DNA from: Mucilaginibacter phenanthrenivorans
GTDB lineage: Bacteria > Bacteroidota > Bacteroidia > Sphingobacteriales > Sphingobacteriaceae
Assembly: GCF_024721155.1 (NCBI RefSeq)
Contig: NZ_JAHVAP010000001.1
Coordinates: forward strand, 744,001 to 808,000
Direction: 5' to 3'
DNA: 64,000 nt
A program made the position numbers and the translations under genes. Each line of letters opens with the position of its first letter. The stretch's first letter is position 1. Positions 35,919-43,994 of this stretch are shown here, one piece after another. Under the pieces are notes generated by a model that saw only the letters and a list, made by a program, of their open reading frames with translations, was not told the DNA's origin and searched no databases.

Positions 35919-36428
35919 ATGGAATCAACTGAAATAACTACGCTTGCCGTTGAAAATTTAAGCCAATTGATTGAATTGCTTGCTAAATTTGAACAGAAGG
36001 ATATTAATATTATCCCGTTTGAGGGAAGATGGACTGTAGGTAAGGTGGCACAACACATGGTTATGGCAAACAGGGGGTTCGTAGATGTAATGAACGGCCC
36101 GGTTAAAGAAACCGAAAGGGCTGCCGATGAAATGGAGCCGAAGATAAAAGGGGATTTTCTGAATTTCGATATCAAAATGACCACACCGGCTTTTATTCGA
36201 CCGGAAGCTAAGTATTATGATAAAGAAGAATTAATATCGGCATTAAAAAATATTCGCGAAAGTGTGAATAATGCCGCTACAACACTTGATATGACCAAAA
36301 CATGCACCGCTTTTGAGTTGCCGCTGTACGGCTACCTGACCCGGTTAGAAGCAGTTTCATTTATAGCGTATCATACACAAAGGCACATACATCAGCTGAA
36401 AAATATTTATAATAATATTATTGAATAA
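35919..36428 (+). CDS. DinB-family metal-binding protein
   Basis: A 169-residue four-helix-bundle protein. The three histidines that hold the metal in DinB/YfiT proteins are visible: H46 (V-A-Q-H-M-V), H152 and H156 (Y-H-T-Q-R-H). Members include thiol S-transferases acting with bacillithiol or mycothiol; the thiol partner here is not known. It is the fourth gene in a compact operon-like run with the VOC, SRPBCC and lipocalin-like genes. Confidence 0.85.
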   Translation: MESTEITTLAVENLSQLIELLAKFEQKDINIIPFEGRWTVGKVAQHMVMANRGFVDVMNGPVKETERAADEMEPKIKGDFLNFDIKMTTPAFIRPEAKYYDKEELISALKNIRESVNNAATTLDMTKTCTAFELPLYGYLTRLEAVSFIAYHTQRHIHQLKNIYNNIIE

Positions 36429-36469
36429 CAATATTAACCTTAATTTACAATCACTAAAAAACAATCACG

Positions 36470-36856
36470 ATGAAAAAGATTAACATTTTTTACTGGATCT
36501 TCAATGGCCTTATTTGCGCGCTGATGCTTTTTTCAGGTATCAATAGCCTTGTGGATCCTGCACAAACCAAACTTATGGTAACAGACCATTTAAAATACCC
36601 TGAGTATTTTATGACGTTGCTGAGCATTGCAAAAATTTTAGGAGCAATTGCCATTCTGGTACCTGGTTTTAAACGCCTTAAAGAATGGGCCTACGCCGGC
36701 TTTGCCTTCGATCTTATTTTTGCAACCTATTCATTCATAGCTGTGGGCGACCCCGTAAAAGGTTGGGCTCCTATGGTTGTAATCCTTATTGTTTTTGCCC
36801 TGGCATATGTTTTTTACATCAAAAAACAAAACGCTGCCGCAGGCATCATTAGTTAA
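36470..36856 (+). CDS. DoxX-like membrane protein
   Basis: A 128-residue four-span inner-membrane protein of the DoxX-like family, with I-F-N-G-L-I-C-A-L-M-L-F-S-G-I in span 1 and the family string L-S-I-A-K-I-L-G-A-I-A-I-L-V-P-G-F in span 2, followed by R-L-K-E-W-A-Y-A-G-F-A-F-D. Family roles range from quinone-linked oxidation to redox stress, but none is established for this branch. It follows the DinB gene by 41 bases and precedes the MATE gene by 5. Confidence 0.85.
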   Translation: MKKINIFYWIFNGLICALMLFSGINSLVDPAQTKLMVTDHLKYPEYFMTLLSIAKILGAIAILVPGFKRLKEWAYAGFAFDLIFATYSFIAVGDPVKGWAPMVVILIVFALAYVFYIKKQNAAAGIIS

Positions 36857-36861
36857 ATTTT

Positions 36862-38271
36862 ATGACAAATACTCACCCGACGGGTTTCAAACGCTTTTTC
36901 TCCTTACTTAAACAAGCCATTGCGGGCAGCGAGCAGGATTATACATCCGGCAGCATCCGCAGGGCAGTGTTTCTGTTAGCCATACCAATGATAATGGAAA
37001 TGGTGATGGAATCGGTTTTTGCAGTAGTAGATATATTTTTTGTAGGCAAATTAGGAAACGAGGCTGTCGCTACGGTTGGACTTACCGAATCTGTCCTTAG
37101 CCTCATATATTCCATAGCAATTGGTTTAAGCATGGCGGCTACAGCCTTAGTCGCCCGCAGGGTAGGCGAGAAAAACCTTGATGGAGCCGCACATGCCGGC
37201 ATGCAAACCATCCTTTTTTCAGTGGCGCTCTCTGTAATTATTGCCGTGGTGGGCGTTTCCTCCGCGGAATCAATTTTACACTTGATGGGTGCAAATAAAA
37301 AAATGATTGCCGACAACATCGTTTACACCCGGATAATGTTTGGGGGGAATATTGTAATCATGTTGTTATTCCTTATTAACGGCATCTTCAGGGGTGCGGG
37401 TGATGCCAGCATTGCGATGCGAAGCCTTTGGATAGCAAACATCTGTAATATTATACTTTGTCCTTTACTTATTTATGGGTGGGGGCCCGTTCCCGCACTT
37501 GGATTAAAAGGCGCAGCTATTGCTACAACAACCGGCAGGGGGATTGGCGTAATGTACCAGCTTTATCGTTTGTTTATCCGTAAAGGCTTACTGCATTTTT
37601 ACGCTGCGCAGTTAAAACCTCAAAAGGAATTATTAACGCAGATAATAAAAATTGGCAGTACAGGCACCATACAGTTCCTGGTGAGCTCTGCAAGCTGGAT
37701 CTTTTTGGCAAGGCTGATGGCCGATTTCCACGAGGCTGCTATGGCGGGTTACCAGGTATCTATCCGCTTACTTATATTTTTCCTGCTGCCTGCCTGGGGA
37801 TTAAGTAATGCAGCGGCAACGCTCACCGGACAAAACCTCGGTGCTGGTAAACCGGAACGCGCTGAACAAAGTGTTTGGACAACCATGCTTTATACGGTAA
37901 TCTATATGGTGTTTGTAAGCTTATTTTTCTACCTGTTTGGCACACCTGTGGTGAATTTTATGAACAGCGACCCGCAGGCAAGGCACTATGCCATACAATC
38001 GCTGCGAATTGTGAGCCTGGGGTATGTGTTTTTCGGAATAGAAATGGTAATGATGAATGCCTTTAATGGTGCAGGTGATACCCGCACACCAACATGGGTA
38101 AACCTTGTTGCATTCTGGTTGTTCCAGATCCCATTGGCATGGGTATTGAGTAAATATTATATAAAGGAGCCACGCGCTATTTTTTATGCAATACTGATAT
38201 CGCAGGTTGTTGCAGCTGCCTTGAGTTATTACCTGTTTAAAAAGGGCAGGTGGAAAACGGTAAAAGTTTAG
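36862..38271 (+). CDS. MATE-family multidrug efflux transporter
   Basis: A 469-residue, twelve-span inner-membrane exporter of the NorM/DinF superfamily. The conserved starts of both halves are visible: A-I-P-M-I-M-E-M-V-M-E-S near residue 35 with F-F-V-G-K-L-G near 60, and the second half beginning around I-G-S-T-G-T-I-Q. G-N-G... is replaced by L-T-G-Q-N-L-G-A-G in the second half, a normal MATE signature. It exchanges cations (sodium or protons) for drugs or metabolites. It may be co-transcribed with the five genes before it. Confidence 0.92.
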   Translation: MTNTHPTGFKRFFSLLKQAIAGSEQDYTSGSIRRAVFLLAIPMIMEMVMESVFAVVDIFFVGKLGNEAVATVGLTESVLSLIYSIAIGLSMAATALVARRVGEKNLDGAAHAGMQTILFSVALSVIIAVVGVSSAESILHLMGANKKMIADNIVYTRIMFGGNIVIMLLFLINGIFRGAGDASIAMRSLWIANICNIILCPLLIYGWGPVPALGLKGAAIATTTGRGIGVMYQLYRLFIRKGLLHFYAAQLKPQKELLTQIIKIGSTGTIQFLVSSASWIFLARLMADFHEAAMAGYQVSIRLLIFFLLPAWGLSNAAATLTGQNLGAGKPERAEQSVWTTMLYTVIYMVFVSLFFYLFGTPVVNFMNSDPQARHYAIQSLRIVSLGYVFFGIEMVMMNAFNGAGDTRTPTWVNLVAFWLFQIPLAWVLSKYYIKEPRAIFYAILISQVVAAALSYYLFKKGRWKTVKV

Positions 38272-38289
38272 GAAATAAATTTACTCATT

Positions 38290-38508
38290 ATGGTAGAGAT
38301 CTTCAAAACTAACGTGAAAAGTAAAAGACTTGCCGGCAAGGTGCTAAAGTCTTTGCAATCTCATCTGCCAGCTTTTCAATTTAATTTCGATCTTGACGAT
38401 TGCGACCGAATCTTAAGGGTACAAACCAGCGGATGCCCTGTAGAATGTGTTAAGATTATCCACATTGTTAAAGGTTACGAGATAGACATCAGTCTTTTTG
38501 AAGATTAA
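38290..38508 (+). CDS. Small protein, possibly ferredoxin-like (HMA-type) fold
   Basis: A 72-residue protein starting M-V-E-I-F-K-T-N-V-K, with a strand-helix-strand layout and a late C-P-V-E-C pair plus an isolated D-D-C. The arrangement recalls small ferredoxin-fold proteins seen in Bacteroidetes, but the M-x-C-x-x-C metal site of heavy-metal-associated domains is not there. Function unknown. It lies 18 bases after the MATE gene, probably on the same transcript. Confidence 0.65.
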   Translation: MVEIFKTNVKSKRLAGKVLKSLQSHLPAFQFNFDLDDCDRILRVQTSGCPVECVKIIHIVKGYEIDISLFED

Positions 38509-38512
38509 AGTC

Positions 38513-38545
38513 AGATTTACGAAGTTTTGAAAACTTCGTAAATCT
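38513..38545. terminator. Perfect 15-bp palindromic hairpin between convergent genes
   Basis: Bases 38513-38527 are the exact reverse complement of 38531-38545 (arm AGATTTACGAAGTTT), with a TGA loop. It fills most of the 46-base gap between two converging genes and could end transcription from both sides, though only short T runs flank it. The sequence has the look of a dispersed palindromic repeat. Confidence 0.7.
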
Positions 38546-38554
38546 TAAAGGTGA

Positions 38555-39166
38555 TCACTCAGCCACCTTTATCTTAATAACAATCTTTTTAACCACATCA
38601 TATCCCGCTACCTTAATATTAGGGCGATGGGCATCCCCCGGAAAAAACAGGAAGAACGTTCCGGGCATGGCTATATAATATTGGCCCTCTACGTTGTAAT
38701 TGGCATTGTCGCTGGCTTCATTATATGGTTTGGTTACGGTGGCTTTTGATACTGGTGCCACGCCGATAGTTTCCTGCCCTTTTATCACATATTGCAGGTC
38801 GATATACTTGCGGTGTGATTCCCAAGCCGAGTTCTCAAATTCTTTTGAGGGTGCCTCGGTGATAGCTGCGTATACATTTGTGCCGTCGATAGGGTATTTG
38901 CCGGGTTTTAATTTAGTCAAGTCGCTGTCGCGTAAAAATGCAAAGGCCTTATCCCACATTGCCTGGTTTTTATGATACTGTTCTGCAAATACAACTTTAT
39001 TTACAGAAGAATGCACGTCGAGTTTAAGACCGTTCTTCCATTCTTTTTTACTGAGCCAGGCTGTAGCCGTGCTTTCGGTCCAGGTAACCTGCGCTAAAAC
39101 CCCAGTTGCAAATCCGAGGAAAATAAATAACAGTGTTAATTTTCTATAAACGATTAAAGTTTTCAT
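38555..39166 (-). CDS. Exported YhcH/YjgK/YiaL-family (DUF386) protein
   Basis: A 203-residue cupin-type protein. The signal peptide (L-T-L-L-F-I-F-L-G-F-A-T-G-V-L-A) precedes a full DUF386 domain with G-T-N-V-Y-A-A-I-T, H-R-K-Y-I-D-L-Q-Y-V-I-K-G near residue 130, and P-G-D-A-H-R-P near 180, where metal-binding cupin histidines lie. Usual members are ~150 residues and cytosolic, and are tied to sialic acid, sugar-acid or beta-galactoside metabolism. The export signal is unusual. It is encoded divergently from KduI, consistent with a shared sugar-acid theme. Confidence 0.85.
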   Translation of the reverse strand: MKTLIVYRKLTLLFIFLGFATGVLAQVTWTESTATAWLSKKEWKNGLKLDVHSSVNKVVFAEQYHKNQAMWDKAFAFLRDSDLTKLKPGKYPIDGTNVYAAITEAPSKEFENSAWESHRKYIDLQYVIKGQETIGVAPVSKATVTKPYNEASDNANYNVEGQYYIAMPGTFFLFFPGDAHRPNIKVAGYDVVKKIVIKIKVAE

Positions 39167-39260
39167 GGTTCAAGTTGTATTTAATTTATTTAGGCGTTAT
39201 GGCGACGTAATTTAGTTTAATTTGTAAAAACTATTTTATTTTTTATGAGAACCTAAATAT

Positions 39261-39268
39261 TAACTTTG
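39261..39268 (+). promoter_or_regulatory. Candidate -7 element (TAACTTTG) for kduI
   Basis: An exact TAnnTTTG match 47 bases upstream of the kduI TTG start. No well-spaced -33 TTG was seen. Confidence 0.4.
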
Positions 39269-39315
39269 GTTTTGCAGATTGACCTGCAATTACAACATCT
39301 AACCATCAAATTGCC

Positions 39316-40146
39316 TTGAAAGTTTTACACAGCGTACACCCGGAGGATTTTAAAAAATATGATACCGCATTAATAAGGGAGCGGTTTTTAATAGATGACA
39401 CGGTACAAAAAGACGCTATCAATTGTGTTTATACGCATTACGACCGGATGATAGTAGGTACAGTGAACCCGGTCACTAAATCCATAAGCCTGGAAAATTA
39501 CCCAAACCTGCGCGCAGATTATTTTTTGGAACGTCGTGAAATAGGGATCATCAACGTAGCCGGCAATGGCAGTGTAACTGTGGATGGGCAAACTTATGAT
39601 CTTGGTAAACTTGACTGCTTATATGTTGGAAAAGGCGTAAAGCAAGTTAGTTTTGAAAGTAAAAATGCGAATGATCCGGCTGTTTTTTACCTGCTTTCGG
39701 CCCCGGCACACGTGACCTATCCAACAACCTTTATGGGTATTGATGAAGCCGCAAAAGTTGAGGCAGGTAGCGCTGCCACTGCCAACCTGCGCACAATTAA
39801 CAAGTACATTCATGCAGATGGAATAAAAAGCTGCCAACTGGTAATGGGATTAACTATTTTGAGGCCCGGTAGCATCTGGAATACCATACCGGCACACACA
39901 CATGATCGCCGAATGGAGGCTTATTTTTATTTCGATTTGCCGGCGGGGCAAAAAATAGTGCACTATATGGGGCAGGGCGACGAAACCCGGCATATCATGA
40001 TGAACAATTACGATGCTGTTGTTTCTCCGCCATGGAGTATCCATTCGGGTAGCGGAACTTGCAATTACAATTTTATATGGGGCATGGCAGGTGAAAACCT
40101 GGATTATACCGATATGGACGCTATTTCGATAAGCGACCTGAGATGA
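39316..40146 (+). CDS. kduI: 5-dehydro-4-deoxy-D-glucuronate isomerase (KduI)
   Basis: A 276-residue bicupin that turns 5-keto-4-deoxyuronate, produced by pectin and other uronan lyases, into 3-deoxy-D-glycero-2,5-hexodiulosonate in the cytosol. The zinc ligands known from the E. coli enzyme are all in register: H194, H196, E201 and H243. The opening H-P-E-D-F-K-K-Y-D-T is also diagnostic. Translation starts at TTG 39316, because no ATG or GTG fits the conserved N-terminus. The SDR gene 124 bases downstream is the likely next step in the pathway. No lyase gene lies in the window. Confidence 0.95.
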   Translation: MKVLHSVHPEDFKKYDTALIRERFLIDDTVQKDAINCVYTHYDRMIVGTVNPVTKSISLENYPNLRADYFLERREIGIINVAGNGSVTVDGQTYDLGKLDCLYVGKGVKQVSFESKNANDPAVFYLLSAPAHVTYPTTFMGIDEAAKVEAGSAATANLRTINKYIHADGIKSCQLVMGLTILRPGSIWNTIPAHTHDRRMEAYFYFDLPAGQKIVHYMGQGDETRHIMMNNYDAVVSPPWSIHSGSGTCNYNFIWGMAGENLDYTDMDAISISDLR

Positions 40147-40147
40147 G

Positions 40148-40264
40148 AAGAGAGTCAAGAGATCAAGAATCAAGACGGATAGAAAGAACTAAACAAGAGA
40201 TAAATAATAAAGTATAAACCTAAAAATAAGTCCTGAATCTTGACTTCCTGATTCCTGACTCTTA
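40148..40264. repeat. Imperfect inverted repeat built from TCAAGA-type words
   Basis: The gap between kduI and the SDR gene begins with several copies of TCAAGA/ATCAAGA (40153-40175) and ends with their near reverse complement (about 40228-40264), leaving an A+T-rich centre. This resembles simple intergenic repeats spread through Sphingobacteriaceae genomes. No function can be read. Confidence 0.55.
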
Positions 40265-40270
40265 AAAAAG

Positions 40271-41086
40271 ATGAGCGATAAATTTTCACTAAGCGGTAAA
40301 GTAATAGTTGTAACCGGCGGCACCGGTATTTTAGGAAATGCATTTGTAAACGGTATTGTAGAGGCCGGGGGCACAGTTGGCATTTTGGGGCGGAATAAAG
40401 AAGTTGCTGAAGAACGTGCAGCTGTTATAAATGCTAATGGCGGTAAGGCAATAGCTTTGGTAGCTGATGTAATGAATATTGGCGAACTTGAAGCGGCTAA
40501 AAATAAGATCATAGAAGCTTTTGGAAGAGTTGACGGACTTGTGAACGGCGCCGGCGGCAATATGCCCCAGGGTGTTTTGCAGCCGGAGGAAGATATTTTC
40601 AGCATGAACCTAAAGGGAATGAAGGAGGTATTGGATCTTAACTTATGGGGCACCTTGAACCCAACCCAGGTTTTTGGCGAGGCCATTGCTAAAACAGGCA
40701 AAGGCAGTATCGTTAATATCTCATCAATGAATTCAAAAAGGGCAATAACAAAAGTTTTGGGCTATAACATGGGTAAAGCTGCTGTTGACTGTTACAACCA
40801 ATGGTTTGCCGTTGAACTTGCAAACCGTTATGGCGACGCAATCCGCATGAACGCGCTTGCTCCGGGATTTTTCCTTACCGAACAGAATCGCAACCTGTTA
40901 ACTTTACCGGAAGGTGGTTACACTGAACGCGGTGGGAAAGTTATCAGGAATACCCCATTTAAAAGATTCGGGCACCCGGATGAATTGATCGGTGCAATAG
41001 TCTGGTTATTGAGTGATGCATCGGCATTTGTAACCGGATCAATGATTTGCGTTGATGGCGGCTTTTCGGCTTTCGCCGGGGTGTAA
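40271..41086 (+). CDS. SDR-family oxidoreductase, probable uronate (fructuronate/KDG-type) dehydrogenase
   Basis: A 271-residue classical short-chain dehydrogenase. It has the cofactor motif T-G-G-T-G-I-L-G (15-22), N-G-A-G-G-N in the position of the usual N-N-A-G motif, the catalytic serine near 151-152 in N-I-S-S-M-N-S, and Y165/K169 in Y-N-M-G-K. The insert around residues 97-125 (G-N-M-P-Q ... M-N-L-K-G) is typical of the D-mannonate oxidoreductase/fructuronate reductase-like SDR group of Bacteroidetes. Next to kduI it could act as KduD (2,5-diketo-3-deoxygluconate reduction) or as a fructuronate reductase. The sequence does not decide between them. Confidence 0.85.
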   Translation: MSDKFSLSGKVIVVTGGTGILGNAFVNGIVEAGGTVGILGRNKEVAEERAAVINANGGKAIALVADVMNIGELEAAKNKIIEAFGRVDGLVNGAGGNMPQGVLQPEEDIFSMNLKGMKEVLDLNLWGTLNPTQVFGEAIAKTGKGSIVNISSMNSKRAITKVLGYNMGKAAVDCYNQWFAVELANRYGDAIRMNALAPGFFLTEQNRNLLTLPEGGYTERGGKVIRNTPFKRFGHPDELIGAIVWLLSDASAFVTGSMICVDGGFSAFAGV

Positions 41087-41264
41087 ATAATTAGTGATTG
41101 GGCGAATTAGTGAGTTAGCGAATAACCAATTTGTAACAAACCTGTGATGACTTGATTAACTTATAGTCAAATGTTCATACATTAGTGTTATGTTGACTGG
41201 TTTCTATTTTTCGATAAGAATCAGTCGAAACCTGTACCAATTATAACGCTTGTAATAAACTACT

Positions 41265-42545
41265 ATGATGAACAAAAGGCTGTTTGCATTATCGCTGGCT
41301 ACGCTTTTCTCCTATTTTGCGTTTTCACAGGGTTTTACCTTACAGCCCGGTAACCCGGTAACCGAAAAATTCTCGCCCGAAAGATTGCAGCGAATTGATA
41401 AGGTTATTCAACAATATGTCGATTCAGGCTGGGTAGTTGGCGCTGACGCATTTATTGCCCGAAACGGCCGGATAGTTTACAACAAAGCATTCGGAATGGC
41501 TGATGCAGAGAAAAAACTCCCGATGCAAACCGACGAGATCTTCAGGATCGCCTCGCAAACCAAAGCTATCACTAGTGTTGCCGTAATGATGCTGTTTGAA
41601 GAGGGCAAATTCCTGCTGGATGACCCTATCTCCAAATATATTCCGTCATTTGCGCATCCTAAGGTATTAGCGGAGTTTAATCCTAAGGATTCAAGTTATA
41701 CAACTATTGCTGCCCGGCGGGAAATTACTATCCGTGATTTACTAACCCATACCTCGGGTGTTGATTATGCACAGATAGGTTCAAGCAGCATGAAGGCAAT
41801 ATACGCCAAGAATAAAATTTATGCTGGATTTGTATATGATAAGCTGCTGCTTGCAGACGCCATTAATAAACTGGGGACGCTGCCTTTGGCGCACCAGCCC
41901 GGCGAAAAGTTTACCTATGGCTTAAATATAGATGTGCTTGGTTATCTGGTTGAAAAGGTATCAGGCAAAAGCCTCGACCAATTTTTCAAGGAGCGAATCT
42001 TTCAGCCGATGGGTATGAATGACACCTATTTCTACCTGCCCCAATCAAAATATTCCCGACTGGCGACCGTATACACGCCCGACAAAACACAGCATCTTGT
42101 TAAAGCCAACGAAACAACCTTTCCCGGCATAAACTGGGATTACCCCTTAACCAACGGAACTTACTTTGCAGGCGGGGCAGGCCTCAGTTCGACCATAAAA
42201 GATTATGCCATTTTTCTACAAATGATGCTAAACAATGGCGAATACAACGGGCATCGTTTGCTATCCCGGCATACCGTTGAAATAATGACCATGAACCAGA
42301 TCGGCAATTTGAACCTGGACCGGGATAAATTTGGATTGGGCTTCGAAATAGCTACAAAAGACGGGCAGGCAAAGCTAGGGCAAACAGAAGGTTCATTTAG
42401 CTGGGGTGGATTTTATGGTACCATTTACTGGGCTGATCCTAAGGAGCATATGGTATGCCTGTTGTTTGTGCAGGAATGGCCTTACCCGCATGGCGAACTG
42501 TCAGATAAATTTAAAGTGCTGGTATATTCGGCACTAAATGATTAA
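41265..42545 (+). CDS. Secreted serine hydrolase (class C beta-lactamase family)
   Basis: A 426-residue protein with a signal peptide ending near A-F-S-Q-G. The active-site S-x-x-K is S97-Q-T-K100, and the second motif Y-x-N is Y218-G-L-N221. A late H/K-T/S-G equivalent is not obvious, but G-G-F-Y-G-T near the end occupies the right region. Such proteins are usually esterases, D-aminopeptidases or transpeptidase-like enzymes rather than true beta-lactamases. It is followed 58 bases later by the Gfo/Idh/MocA gene on the same strand; a direct link is not obvious. Confidence 0.88.
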   Translation: MMNKRLFALSLATLFSYFAFSQGFTLQPGNPVTEKFSPERLQRIDKVIQQYVDSGWVVGADAFIARNGRIVYNKAFGMADAEKKLPMQTDEIFRIASQTKAITSVAVMMLFEEGKFLLDDPISKYIPSFAHPKVLAEFNPKDSSYTTIAARREITIRDLLTHTSGVDYAQIGSSSMKAIYAKNKIYAGFVYDKLLLADAINKLGTLPLAHQPGEKFTYGLNIDVLGYLVEKVSGKSLDQFFKERIFQPMGMNDTYFYLPQSKYSRLATVYTPDKTQHLVKANETTFPGINWDYPLTNGTYFAGGAGLSSTIKDYAIFLQMMLNNGEYNGHRLLSRHTVEIMTMNQIGNLNLDRDKFGLGFEIATKDGQAKLGQTEGSFSWGGFYGTIYWADPKEHMVCLLFVQEWPYPHGELSDKFKVLVYSALND

Positions 42546-42550
42546 TTCTT

Positions 42551-42583
42551 AATCGGTGTAACCGTCTAAGAATCGGTGTAATC
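42551..42583. repeat. Two direct copies of AATCGGTGTAA
   Basis: AATCGGTGTAAC (42551-42562) and AATCGGTGTAATC (42571-42583) stand in tandem between two genes. The longer form occurs again at 55263-55275. Purpose unknown. Confidence 0.6.
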
Positions 42584-42603
42584 AAAAATAATAAACTACA
42601 AAT

Positions 42604-43935
42604 ATGATCAACAGGAGAAACTTCATTAAAACTACTTCAGTAGCCGGAACAAGCTTCCTGCTGGCCCCTCATTTAGGAAAGGCAGCCGGATTTTTCAAAG
42701 GATCGCCAAACGAAAAGGTGGTTTTAGGTATGATGGGAACCCATAGCAGGGGTTTATATCTTGCCCAAAATTTTTCAAAAATAGCCAATACCGAAATTGG
42801 TTTTGTGTGCGATGTGGATTCGAAGGTGGTTGAAAGTACCATTGCAGATATCTATAAACGTACCGGGAAGAAGCCCGAAGGATATACCGATATCAGGAAA
42901 TTGTTGGAAAGAAAGGATGTTGATGCAATTGTTATCGCTGCACCTGATCATTGGCATGCCCCGGCGGCAATAATGGCTTGCCAGGCAGAAAAAAATGTAT
43001 ACGTTGAGAAACCTTGCAGCCACAATCCGCATGAGGGTGAAATGCTGGTTGCTGCTGCAAAGAAATATAATAAACTGGTGCAAATGGGAAGCCAGCGCCG
43101 CTCGTTTAACAACGTGCAGGCAATGATAAAAGAATTGCATGAGGGCGTAATTGGACGCACTTACTATGCAAAGGGTTGGTACACAAACCACCGCGAAAGT
43201 ATTGGTATTGGCAAACAGGTTGCCGTACCGTTAAATCTTAATTATGAATTATGGCAGGGACCCGCTCCACGCAAGCCTTACCAGGATAATTTGATCCATT
43301 ACAACTGGCACTGGTTCTGGAACTGGGGCACCGGCGAAGCATTAAATAATGGCACTCATGAGCTGGATGTGATCCGCTGGGGATTAGGCGTTGATTTTCC
43401 AAACAAGGTAGTTTCTACAGGCGGCCGTTTTCATTTTAAGGACGACTGGCAAACACCTGACACGCAAAACATTCTGTACAATTTCCCGAATAATACAGCA
43501 GCAGAATGGGAGGGAAGAAGCTGCAACGGTTATAATATTGAAGGGCTGGGCCGTGGCGTTATTTTTTATGGCGATAAGGGCACCTTGTTTTATACCGGTG
43601 GTAATGGCTATAAAATTTATGACGGCGATAATAAGCTGGTAAGGGAAGTGAAGGATGAAATTCCGGTTGACGCTACCAATAAAGTAAGTCCGACAGAGGC
43701 GCTTGATGGGATGCACATGAAGAACTTTATTGAATCGGTGCGTGGCATTGAAAAACTAAATTGCCCGATTGAAACCGGGTTTAAATCAACACTGTTACCC
43801 CAACTGGGGAATATTTCCTACCGCGTTGACCGGGTATTACATATCGATCCAACAAACGGACATATTTTGAATGATCCGGAAGCAATGAAGCTTTGGAAAA
43901 GGGAATATGAAAAAGGATGGGAGCCAAAAGTGTAA
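42604..43935 (+). CDS. Tat-exported Gfo/Idh/MocA-family oxidoreductase
   Basis: A 443-residue NAD(P)-dependent sugar dehydrogenase. The N-terminus carries a twin-arginine signal (N-R-R-N-F-I-K then a hydrophobic stretch), so it is folded with its cofactor in the cytosol before export. The Rossmann part shows G-M-M-G-T-H-S-R-G, the family catalytic lysine is in V-E-K-P-C-S-H-N, and N-G-T-H-E-L-D occurs in the second domain. Exported members oxidise sugars or glycosides, often at C3, and keep a tightly bound cofactor. The following DUF1080 protein is the enzyme type that cleaves 3-keto-glycosides, supporting an oxidise-then-cleave pathway. Confidence 0.9.
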   Translation: MINRRNFIKTTSVAGTSFLLAPHLGKAAGFFKGSPNEKVVLGMMGTHSRGLYLAQNFSKIANTEIGFVCDVDSKVVESTIADIYKRTGKKPEGYTDIRKLLERKDVDAIVIAAPDHWHAPAAIMACQAEKNVYVEKPCSHNPHEGEMLVAAAKKYNKLVQMGSQRRSFNNVQAMIKELHEGVIGRTYYAKGWYTNHRESIGIGKQVAVPLNLNYELWQGPAPRKPYQDNLIHYNWHWFWNWGTGEALNNGTHELDVIRWGLGVDFPNKVVSTGGRFHFKDDWQTPDTQNILYNFPNNTAAEWEGRSCNGYNIEGLGRGVIFYGDKGTLFYTGGNGYKIYDGDNKLVREVKDEIPVDATNKVSPTEALDGMHMKNFIESVRGIEKLNCPIETGFKSTLLPQLGNISYRVDRVLHIDPTNGHILNDPEAMKLWKREYEKGWEPKV

Positions 43936-43994
43936 GCTCCCTTATCTTATTATATTTTATATTAATTGAATTGATTACAACGTATATATCTAAC

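Noticed and set aside
40189..40701. 170-codon minus-strand frame over the SDR gene start
   Set aside because: The SDR cofactor-binding motif lies in the plus-strand frame; the antisense frame is a shadow.
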